Positions 13,256 through 18,764 of a DNA stretch of 20,412 nt are shown here, piece by piece; the first letter of the stretch is position 1; every line of letters starts with the position of its first letter. Both the position numbers and the translations under genes were made by a program. The stretch comes from a virus. The stretch lies in IMG/VR virus record IMGVR_UViG_3300023179_005199, positions 1 through 20,412 of that record, one strand, 5' to 3'. The notes under the pieces are model-generated. The model was not told the origin of the DNA. It saw only the letters and a list, made by a program, of their open reading frames with translations, and did not search any database.

Positions 13256-13266
13256 TGTGGTAAGAT
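13239..13266 (+). promoter_or_regulatory. sigma70-type promoter of the 13311 gene
   Basis: TTGACA (13239-13244), 16 bases, TAAGAT (13261-13266). The -35 overlaps the last codons (V-D-S) of the upstream gene. Predicted start near 13273, leaving a leader of about 38 bases with ACAAACAAACAAACAAA. Confidence 0.65.
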
Positions 13267-13310
13267 GTGTCATTCCACAGGGAATATTAACAAACAAACA
13301 AACAAAATAT

Positions 13311-13730
13311 ATGAGTCGTCCAAAGAATCCAGAAAATAACTATAACTTCGTTGATGCCGTCACCGGAGAAGCAATCCATACTAACCCTAAGCAGTTCAAT
13401 GATCTGATGGCACGGTACGGTATCACCCGTGATGAGCTATTGGCTAGTTACGTCGGTCAGAAGGGTCGCAATCGTCTTGCGGCAGAGAAGCTGAGCATTG
13501 CCGAGGCTATCGAGAAGTATAAGTTGCATCCAAATGTGGCTAATGCACTCAAGGCATTGCGTGCGCCAGTGGTTAAAACCCCTCGCGTCAAGGCAGAAGT
13601 CGCTCCTGCTACCGAAATCGAGGTAGAAGTTCCTGCTGGTTCCGTTTCTAACGAAACCGTTACAAGTGAGGAAGTTGCAACAAGTGAGGTTGAAACAGAA
13701 GTGGTGTCCGGCGTTTTCGTCGAAGCCTAA
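13311..13730 (+). CDS. Possible abundant basic/acidic-tailed DNA-binding-like protein
   Basis: 139 residues from the ATG at 13311 (MSRPKNPENNYNF). An earlier in-frame TTG at 13239 is part of the promoter and is rejected. Residues 1-90 are basic and helical: a segment ITRDELLASYVGQKGRNR followed by EAIEKYKLHPNVANALKAL resembles a small helical DNA-binding unit. Residues 95-139 are an Ala/Val/Glu-rich low-complexity tail. Codons are clearly richer in G and C than in neighbouring genes, as expected for a highly expressed or recently acquired gene. It has its own promoter and a strong terminator, a single-gene unit. Function unknown; a nucleoid- or capsid-associated protein is one guess. Confidence 0.65.
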   Translation: MSRPKNPENNYNFVDAVTGEAIHTNPKQFNDLMARYGITRDELLASYVGQKGRNRLAAEKLSIAEAIEKYKLHPNVANALKALRAPVVKTPRVKAEVAPATEIEVEVPAGSVSNETVTSEEVATSEVETEVVSGVFVEA

Positions 13731-13744
13731 TAGCTAAAAATAAC

Positions 13745-13775
13745 AAAGGGGTAGAAATTCTACCCCTTTATTTTA
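13745..13775 (+). terminator. Rho-independent terminator after the 13311 gene
   Basis: AAAGGGGTAGAA (13745-13756) pairs with TTCTACCCCTTT (13758-13769), followed by ATTTTA. It lies 15 bases after the stop codon. Confidence 0.85.
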
Positions 13776-13782
13776 TAAAAAT

Positions 13783-13926
13783 ATGATTCAGAGTATTTCA
13801 GATATTGATAATTCTATCAAAAGTCTATATGATTCTATTACCAATTTAAATAAAAAAGAAAATTGGGAACAGATTGATAAATTGCTTGAAAACCGTTGGG
13901 TTTTGATGCATCCTTGGTTAAATTAG
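13783..13926 (+). CDS. Small protein of 47 residues
   Basis: ATG at 13783, stop TAG at 13924-13926. The protein is helical: MIQSISDIDNSIKSLYDSI, then WEQIDKLLENRW, ending MHPWLN. Amphipathic helices and gene-like codon use support it. It lies between a terminator and the 13960 gene. No family recognised. Confidence 0.55.
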   Translation: MIQSISDIDNSIKSLYDSITNLNKKENWEQIDKLLENRWVLMHPWLN

Positions 13927-13959
13927 AAAAAGACGGGAAATTACTAAATAAACATCATT

Positions 13960-14235
13960 ATGGATTTTGATAATTATAAAACACAGTTCGAAGAATTTGC
14001 AGAAGATGCTGAACTAACAGTCAGCGAAAATACTTTAAATAAACTTGCTCGTAGAGCAATTGATCTTGAAAAAGAAGTGGATTTTTCTCTTGATGATATC
14101 AAAGAAGAAATCATTGAAGTAATTCCTAATAGATTTCAATCTGATACCGATTGGCTTGAATTAGTGGATGAAATTGCTCTTTTCATCTTTGACGAAAAAG
14201 AAAACAACGACGACACACCAGAACACGATGAATAA
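13960..14235 (+). CDS. Small acidic protein
   Basis: A 91-residue, strongly acidic, helical protein (EFAEDAELTVSE, DLEKEVDFSLDDIKEEII, ending DEKENNDDTPEHDE). The acidic surface would suit a DNA mimic or a protein-binding partner, but no known inhibitor family is recognised. The ATG at 13960 follows a CTAAATAAA box by about ten bases. The next gene overlaps its end by eight bases, so the two are coupled. Confidence 0.6.
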   Translation: MDFDNYKTQFEEFAEDAELTVSENTLNKLARRAIDLEKEVDFSLDDIKEEIIEVIPNRFQSDTDWLELVDEIALFIFDEKENNDDTPEHDE

Positions 14236-14404
14236 TTTACTAGATATGATGGAATTGGTAGGCGGTCCCCTTTGTGGGGTGGCTATCGCAGTAGATACAG
14301 ATAATATAGATAAAGAGGAATATGAAGTTCCTTATTATGCAGGTATTGCTCTATATCGTAAACGGTTAGATGGTAAAGCAGACTACATCGGAGAATATAA
14401 GTAA
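14228..14404 (+). CDS. Small phage protein with VGGPLCG motif
   Basis: 58 residues from the ATG at 14228, which overlaps the upstream stop codon; the longer in-frame start at 14168 lies inside the acidic gene and is rejected. The sequence MELVGGPLCGVAIAV followed by YYAGIALYRKRLDGKADYIG resembles a recurrent small phage protein type with a G-G-P-L-x-G start and an aromatic strand pair ending in Y-x-G. No function is known to me. Confidence 0.6.
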   Translation: MNNLLDMMELVGGPLCGVAIAVDTDNIDKEEYEVPYYAGIALYRKRLDGKADYIGEYK

Positions 14405-14405
14405 T

Positions 14406-14507
14406 ATGCTGGCGCGTTATCCTCATTATAAAAATCATTACAATCCAGAATCGTTTGAAAATAAATGTTTAGCATTAGTTCAGAAATTTATCAATGAACA
14501 CTGTTAG
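14406..14507 (+). CDS. Very small protein of 33 residues
   Basis: ATG at 14406 one base after the preceding stop, stop TAG at 14505-14507, overlapping the next ATG at 14494. The protein runs MLARYPHYKNHYNPESFENK and ends FINEHC. Its support is the tight, overlapping placement in the operon. Function unknown. Confidence 0.45.
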   Translation: MLARYPHYKNHYNPESFENKCLALVQKFINEHC

Positions 14508-14673
14508 TATGCGCTGTGTGGGAGAAGGTATTCATCCTAATGAAATACCTTGTAGTATCTCTTTATTTCATAAAGTAATTGAAAATAAGGATACATTACC
14601 GTATAATGGTATTCGTAATTGGCGTTGTAAAAAATGTTTCGATTTACATAGACAAAAAATAAATGAAAAATAA
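14494..14673 (+). CDS. Small zinc-ribbon-like protein
   Basis: 59 residues from ATG 14494 to TAA at 14671-14673, overlapping thyX by 11 bases. Cysteines are at C8, C20, C45 and C48: RCVGEGIHPNEIPC and WRCKKCFDLH. The CxxC followed by His suggests a zinc-binding site. Small proteins of this type are common in phage operons. No partner is known. Overlap with thyX suggests coupled translation. Confidence 0.55.
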   Translation: MNTVSMRCVGEGIHPNEIPCSISLFHKVIENKDTLPYNGIRNWRCKKCFDLHRQKINEK

Positions 14674-15340
14674 AACAGAATTAATCGGATATTATGGTTC
14701 AGATGAGATACATGCTTGTTCAGCATGGACATCCACTAATAGAGACTTATCAGAAGATAAAAAAACTCGTATCCCCAGCCTATTGAAGATGCTGGCAGAT
14801 GCAGGACATCATACACCTTTCGAAAAAAGTTCTCTCCACTTTCTTGTGGATTGTGATATTGCTTCTCATATTCATTTACTTAAGCATCGCATTGGCGTTT
14901 CAATCAATGGTGAGAGTGCTCGGTATAAAGAACTGAAAGAAGACAAGTTTTATATTCCTGATGATTGGGAAGGTGTTTACCCAACTCATGATGTGGGTTC
15001 TCCTGATTGTCCGATTGTGACAACAGAAAATTCATGGTTTAATATTCTTGAAGAATATACAAGAACAGGAAATACTTTATACCATCAATGTCTCAAAGAC
15101 CTTGAACCTGTTCTTGGCCGAAAACGTGCCAAAGAAAGTGCTCGCTTCTTCAAGACTTATAATAGCCAGATTCAAGCTGATGTAATGTTCAACTGGCGTT
15201 CTTTTGTTCATTTTTTACATTTAAGAAATAAAAAGGATGCACAGAAAGAGATTAGGGATATTGCCGCAGAAATGTTGGAATTTGTTAAAAATATCGACGG
15301 TAATCCATTTCGATATACTATCGAAGCGTTTAACTTATAA
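14663..15340 (+). CDS. thyX: Flavin-dependent thymidylate synthase
   Basis: A 225-residue protein that methylates dUMP to dTMP using methylene-tetrahydrofolate, FAD and NADPH. Family features: HHTPFEKSSLHF (49-60), the ThyX motif KHRIGVSINGESARY (74-88; S80, S85, R87) and FNWRSFVHFLHLR with DAQKEIRDIA (176-201). The motif normally begins R-H-R; here the first arginine is lysine, a conservative change at an FAD/substrate-binding position. Length is normal. Together with nrdAB it supplies phage DNA precursors. It ends against a convergent endonuclease gene (6-base overlap), and a thyA relic follows 780 bases downstream. Confidence 0.95.
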   Translation: MKNKTELIGYYGSDEIHACSAWTSTNRDLSEDKKTRIPSLLKMLADAGHHTPFEKSSLHFLVDCDIASHIHLLKHRIGVSINGESARYKELKEDKFYIPDDWEGVYPTHDVGSPDCPIVTTENSWFNILEEYTRTGNTLYHQCLKDLEPVLGRKRAKESARFFKTYNSQIQADVMFNWRSFVHFLHLRNKKDAQKEIRDIAAEMLEFVKNIDGNPFRYTIEAFNL

Positions 15341-16090
15341 TACCCAATTATATCCTTCATACCCCTTTTTAATTCTATATGTAATTAATCCACCCGATAC
15401 ATTAATTGCTTTGGCCGCAGCGGAACATGATTCATATATTACCCCATTTATAGAAATTTTTTTGCGTTGATTTCCATTATATTTTCCTCTATGAGCTTCT
15501 GAAATTCTTTTTTTAGATTCATCTGAATGTTGTTTACCATGAAAAGGATTATTTTTACCTTTTTTGGCACATATAATGCAACGGGTATGATCTTTACAAA
15601 TCTGCGTTCCACATTCTATACACATTCCTTTAACCTTTGATAATCCTCCTCGCCAATTAGGGTTTTTATCACCTAACGATTTTACCCGTCTTTTCTCTTT
15701 TTCGTCTTCTGTTATATTATTGGCTCTTTTCCGCATAGTCTTTGACATTTTTTCAATGATTTGTTCTCTGCGAGGATTATTAGTCAAATTATCTCCACCA
15801 CCAACCGAACCAACATTATATTCAGGCAGCAATCTATCAATCCATTCTTGTTCTTTGATAAAAATATCACTTACAGTACTTTCTTTTGGGAGAATCTCTA
15901 ATATAGAAAGTTCAAAACTATCCTTACCATATTTGATCCATGCTCTTTGCAAAAAAATTGAATGATGTGTATTACCATTTAACCGTGTTTTATGGGCATT
16001 CCATCGTTTATTAATATTGTTAGAACTACCCACATATTTTTTCTGATTAATTATATTAGTTATAGCATATATTCCTTTTATTTTCTCCAT
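15335..16090 (-). CDS. GIY-YIG homing endonuclease with NUMOD domains (Seg-like)
   Basis: A 251-residue protein. Residues about 1-95 are a GIY-YIG nuclease: KGIYAITN, KKYVGSSNN, KRWNAHKTRL (catalytic arginine region) and KEQEWIDRL (metal-binding Glu). The middle carries a zinc-finger-like block (CIECGTQICKDHTRCIIC). NUMOD3-type DNA-binding motifs follow, one before it (GDKNPNWRGG) and one after (NPFHGKQHSDESKKRISEAH), then a C-terminal NUMOD1-like helix-turn-helix (SINGVIYESCSAAAKAI). It is a free-standing mobile endonuclease wedged, on the opposite strand, between thyX and a thyA relic. A CATAAATA box lies upstream of its ATG. Confidence 0.9.
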   Translation of the reverse strand: MEKIKGIYAITNIINQKKYVGSSNNINKRWNAHKTRLNGNTHHSIFLQRAWIKYGKDSFELSILEILPKESTVSDIFIKEQEWIDRLLPEYNVGSVGGGDNLTNNPRREQIIEKMSKTMRKRANNITEDEKEKRRVKSLGDKNPNWRGGLSKVKGMCIECGTQICKDHTRCIICAKKGKNNPFHGKQHSDESKKRISEAHRGKYNGNQRKKISINGVIYESCSAAAKAINVSGGLITYRIKKGYEGYNWVL

Positions 16091-16119
16091 GATTATATTT
16101 ATGGTATTCCCTTTAATAA

Positions 16120-16365
16120 ATCAAATATTTACTTGCAAAAGAAGCAGGATTGGAAGAAGGCATATTAACAGGCTTTCTTAGTAATGTTCATTTTTATGAA
16201 AATCAAATAAATGGGGTTGAAGAAATTCTAAAAAGAAAAAGTGAATTCGACTTGCCGAAAATTAATACTCTAAATTTCACTTCTATATTCGATTGGGAAT
16301 ATAAAAATTCAGTGCTTGAGAACTATCAAGCACTGAATAAGGTAGCCATGCCTATTGCGGTTTAA
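16120..16365 (+). pseudogene. thyA: C-terminal relic of thymidylate synthase ThyA
   Basis: An open stretch of 81 codons bounded upstream by an in-frame TAA (16117-16119). It reads IKYLLAKEAGLEEGILTG, then FLSNVHFYENQINGVEEIL, LPKI, IFDWEY and the end KVAMPIAV. This follows the ThyA C-terminus: LLAKE-x-GL, the D/N-x-H-x-Y-x-N-Q dUMP-binding helix, the SIFDF segment and the final A-V. The catalytic cysteine and N-terminal two thirds are absent. No ATG lies near its start; a TTG at 16150 is unlikely to be used. It sits just beyond the GIY-YIG gene, so insertion or replacement of thyA is likely. A piece of a split gene is the alternative. Confidence 0.8.
16301..16337 (-). terminator. Terminator of the minus-strand structural genes, inside the thyA relic
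   Basis: A perfect 12-bp stem, TTCAGTGCTTGA (16308-16319) with TCAAGCACTGAA (16326-16337), loop GAACTA. On the minus strand the stem is followed by TTTTTAT (16307-16301), downstream of the gene ending at 16369. It lies wholly within relic codons. Confidence 0.75.
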
Positions 16366-16368
16366 TTA

Positions 16369-16641
16369 TTAAATAATATTACGAGCTTTTGCTAGTCTGT
16401 CAATTTCGGCTAAGAAAGATGCCATAACTCCTGCAAAGGTGGAATCCACGGCAGCAAGCCCAAATACATCAGGGATATTCAATACCCTTGTCGAGTCTAA
16501 TGTTAATGAACCATTATATGGTTTAAACATAACACTTGCACTGGTTTTACCTGTCGGTGAACCAGTGATATTGACGCTTTGAACCCAATATTGATTAAAT
16601 GGGGCCGCACTGATTGGAGTAGAGGTTATTAATTGTATCAT
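16369..16641 (-). CDS. Small structural-type protein
   Basis: A 90-residue protein: beta-strand-rich first part (ISAAPFNQYWVQSVNITG, then SASVMFKPYNG) and helical end (FAGVMASFLAEIDRLAKARNII). This composition, rich in Ser/Thr/Val/Gly, is typical of small virion proteins of large phages. No specific family recognised. It follows the 190-residue gene with 24 bases between and shares its terminator. Confidence 0.65.
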   Translation of the reverse strand: MIQLITSTPISAAPFNQYWVQSVNITGSPTGKTSASVMFKPYNGSLTLDSTRVLNIPDVFGLAAVDSTFAGVMASFLAEIDRLAKARNII

Positions 16642-16665
16642 ATAGTATGAACTATAAATAGTTTG

Positions 16666-17238
16666 TTATAAGCCAAATACATAGCCCGAAGCAAAATTAA
16701 TAACATCCCATCGAAAATCAAGATGGTTATATTTTACCGTCATAATATCCATATAACCTGCACTTAAAGACCAATCCAATGATATAGATAATGGTACTCT
16801 GTAACCAGAAGTTAAATTTACAGAATCAATAGTATCCATAAAACGAATATTGACCGTAACTATTTGGGAATTATTTGGATTGGTAGGCGTATTGAATGTT
16901 GCCGATAAACCCGTTCCACTTAAAGGAACTATGAATTCGTTTGTGATAGAAGCATCGAAATCAATGCTAGTAGAAGCTACAAATGTATTGTACACCAAAG
17001 AGGTATCTTGTAGCCAGTTTGCACTATTATCTCTCACAGTAGTAAATAAATTCGATAAATTGTTTAAATTATATGCATTTGCAACTAGTGCTATTACCGC
17101 ACTTGCAGGGGTACTCATTGTAGAACCCTGCGCCCCTTGAGTAGTTGTTCCTTTATCAAGAATAAGAAATCTTGTATTGCCAGTAACTAATACATTTTTA
17201 CTTGATAATTCGGAAGTTTTGATTATGGTATCATACAT
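16666..17238 (-). CDS. Structural-type beta-rich protein (tail or capsid-associated)
   Basis: A 190-residue protein with long stretches of Ser/Thr/Asn/Val: VLVTGNTRFLILDKGTT, ANWLQDTSLVYNTFVAST, then LPLS-type strands and the C-terminal VKYNHLDFRWDVINFASGY. The last motif (D-x-x-W-D-V-I-N/S-F-x-x-G-Y) is a pattern I associate with phage virion beta-sandwich proteins. Fibre, decoration or baseplate protein are all possible. A GTAAATAAT box lies upstream of its ATG. Confidence 0.65.
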   Translation of the reverse strand: MYDTIIKTSELSSKNVLVTGNTRFLILDKGTTTQGAQGSTMSTPASAVIALVANAYNLNNLSNLFTTVRDNSANWLQDTSLVYNTFVASTSIDFDASITNEFIVPLSGTGLSATFNTPTNPNNSQIVTVNIRFMDTIDSVNLTSGYRVPLSISLDWSLSAGYMDIMTVKYNHLDFRWDVINFASGYVFGL

Positions 17239-17261
17239 ATATGATTATTATTTACTTTAAT

Positions 17262-17290
17262 TTGACATGATCAAATAACTATGCTATAAT
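17262..17290 (+). promoter_or_regulatory. Near-consensus sigma70 promoter giving a leaderless mRNA
   Basis: TTGACA (17262-17267), 17 bases, TATAAT (17285-17290): both boxes are perfect. The ATG of the next gene begins 6 bases after the -10 box, at the expected transcription start. Confidence 0.85.
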
Positions 17291-17295
17291 ATGTT

Positions 17296-17478
17296 ATGGA
17301 AAACGCAGAAATTTCATTTGATGGATATATAGAAAATGAAGTAGATATTTTTGACAATTTTTATAAATTTAAACAAGAGGAAACTAGAGTCCTTTATCCA
17401 TTTGTTAAAATTCGTCATGGAGGAACAGATGAATTCCCCCAATATTATTACCAAATGTTTAAAAAATTAATCAATTAG
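17296..17478 (+). CDS. Small acidic protein driven by a consensus promoter
   Basis: A 60-residue protein (MENAEISFDGYIENEVDIF, then YPFVKIRHGG, ending YYQMFKKLIN). It is acidic in its first half and basic and aromatic at the end. No family recognised. Its placement at the start point of a perfect promoter argues that it is real and expressed early from a leaderless transcript, as a lone plus-strand gene among late minus-strand genes. The 3' end overlaps the convergent gene by 12 bases. Confidence 0.65.
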   Translation: MENAEISFDGYIENEVDIFDNFYKFKQEETRVLYPFVKIRHGGTDEFPQYYYQMFKKLIN

Positions 17479-17850
17479 AGGTAATAATGCCGCTAATACA
17501 TTAGAAGGAATAGGATTTCGATCTAAGAATAATTCTTGTTCAGTTAAACGATTAAGTGATATATCAGATTCCTTCAATAAAATTTGATTCATATGTTGAT
17601 CAATTTTATCTGCTTGCTCTTGTGTTTCTATAATTCCTTTTTCAGGGCAAGTCTCTTTAACAATTTCTCTATGAGTATTTTGTATAAAATTATCAAGAGA
17701 TATGAGCGCATTAATGTTTTTAGCAATTTTCATCCGTGTATTTCCATTAAATTGATATGGAAGAGATACCACTCTACCATCTATTTCTTTCTGAAAGATA
17801 GAAAGAGCTTCTAATGCGGATTTAAAAGATAATAATTGAATGTTGTTCAT
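17467..17850 (-). CDS. Hypothetical helical phage protein
   Basis: A 127-residue helical protein: FKSALEALSIFQKEIDG, KIAKNINALISLDNFIQ, EQADKIDQHMNQILLKE, then a C-terminal NPIPSNVLAALLPLID. The arrangement (helical body, short acidic stretch, N-P-I-P-x-x-V-L-A-A-L ending) recalls small conserved proteins encoded among phage structural genes. I cannot name the family with certainty. It has a TATAAATA box upstream (17860-17867). Confidence 0.65.
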   Translation of the reverse strand: MNNIQLLSFKSALEALSIFQKEIDGRVVSLPYQFNGNTRMKIAKNINALISLDNFIQNTHREIVKETCPEKGIIETQEQADKIDQHMNQILLKESDISLNRLTEQELFLDRNPIPSNVLAALLPLID

Positions 17851-17859
17851 ATACCAGTG

Positions 17860-17867
17860 TATTTATA
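17860..17867 (-). promoter_or_regulatory. T4-late-like TATAAATA box
   Basis: Minus strand TATAAATA, nine bases before the ATG at 17850, inside a short inverted repeat GTGTA/TACAC. It matches the T4 late promoter -10 consensus. Confidence 0.5.
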
Positions 17868-17876
17868 CACCAGTAA

Positions 17877-18179
17877 TCAGTACATATAGTATCCAACTAC
17901 AGTTCCCGCAGAAAGTTTTATACTTGTAAAATCCGCATAAAATTGTAATCCTTGAGGGAGAGCTACCGCAGATAATAATGGACTTCCAGAATAACCAGGA
18001 TAATAAGTCGCACTTGCCACTGTTGCAGTAGTAGTGAGAGGAATTATTTTATAATAATTTCCCGTATGAGTAGTTGTATCATTAATAATATCAAACCCCA
18101 TTCCACCTACTTGCATTTCGGTGAAAATTGCGGTATTTCTTTCGTTTTGCTGAACTGTATCAGTAGATAAGCGTCTCAT
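17877..18179 (-). CDS. Small structural-type protein
   Basis: A 100-residue protein: basic start (MRRLSTDTVQQNERN), then beta-rich GFDIINDTTTHTGNYYKIIP, Ala/Thr-rich strands and an end LQFYADFTSIKLSAGTVVGYY. The closing pattern (F-T-S-I-x-L-x-x-G) is common in small virion proteins of large phages, perhaps decoration or tail-tube associated. No specific family named. A TATAAATA box within a palindrome lies directly upstream. Confidence 0.65.
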   Translation of the reverse strand: MRRLSTDTVQQNERNTAIFTEMQVGGMGFDIINDTTTHTGNYYKIIPLTTTATVASATYYPGYSGSPLLSAVALPQGLQFYADFTSIKLSAGTVVGYYMY

Positions 18180-18181
18180 AT

Positions 18182-18205
18182 CTTAACTATTTATAAATAG
18201 TTAAG
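18182..18205 (-). promoter_or_regulatory. 24-bp palindrome with T4-late-like TATAAATA box
   Basis: CTTAACTATTTA (18182-18193) is followed by its exact reverse complement (18194-18205), so the site is a perfect palindrome without a spacer. On the minus strand it contains TATAAATA eight bases before the ATG at 18179. It also holds the stop codon of the 18187-18750 gene. Confidence 0.55.
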
Positions 18206-18750
18206 CTTTTCTTCTTTATTAATTTAGGTATCAAATCTAATGATTTGGTGAACCCTGCCCATAACCACGGAGTATTCTTAGGAGAACGGGCTTCATCAGG
18301 AAATTGATCAAACCCATACATATCTTTCCGAACACCCTTATTATCAATATGAGTAACATCAGGGCGATTTAAATAATATTTTTTCCAAACATTTTCTGCT
18401 CTATCAGAGGTTGACCCCGTGCTATTTCCATATGTAGAAACAGTCACACCATTTCGATAATTAGTAATAAATTCTAAGGCAATATCATATAATAATGGGC
18501 CGAATCCCGAACCTTGTATCTCTTTACGCATACCTGCATGGATATTCCATGTGGTTCTACCATGTGTTTTTATTAACTCTAATGCAGCCATAGGCTGTCT
18601 ATTAATAAACAACCTAAGCTCATACCCCTGTTCTTCTTTATTATTTGTATAATGTTTAGATTTTTTAATTTCGAATTTTATAGTATTATCTAACTCTTCA
18701 ATAGTTTGTATTGATCGTTCTTTTAATAGAAAAAATTCTGTAAATCTCAT
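18187..18750 (-). CDS. GNAT-fold acetyltransferase-like protein
   Basis: A 187-residue protein. After MRFTEFFLLKE come beta strands (GYELRLFINRQPMAALEL) and the acetyl-CoA-binding motif A, GSGFGPLLYDIALEF (Q/R-x-x-G-x-G equivalent with following helix). A C-terminal stretch, STSDRAENVWKKYYLNRPDV, follows. This layout matches GNAT-like proteins often encoded near virion genes of large phages. The acetyl acceptor is unknown, and some such proteins may be structural. A CGTAAATAAT box lies before the ATG at 18750. Confidence 0.75.
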   Translation of the reverse strand: MRFTEFFLLKERSIQTIEELDNTIKFEIKKSKHYTNNKEEQGYELRLFINRQPMAALELIKTHGRTTWNIHAGMRKEIQGSGFGPLLYDIALEFITNYRNGVTVSTYGNSTGSTSDRAENVWKKYYLNRPDVTHIDNKGVRKDMYGFDQFPDEARSPKNTPWLWAGFTKSLDLIPKLIKKKSLTIYK

Positions 18751-18764
18751 TACATTATTTACGA

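Noticed and set aside
16651-16660. TATAAATA on the plus strand upstream of the 16641 gene
   Set aside because: It points away from the gene; only the inverted form faces it, so I do not call it a promoter.
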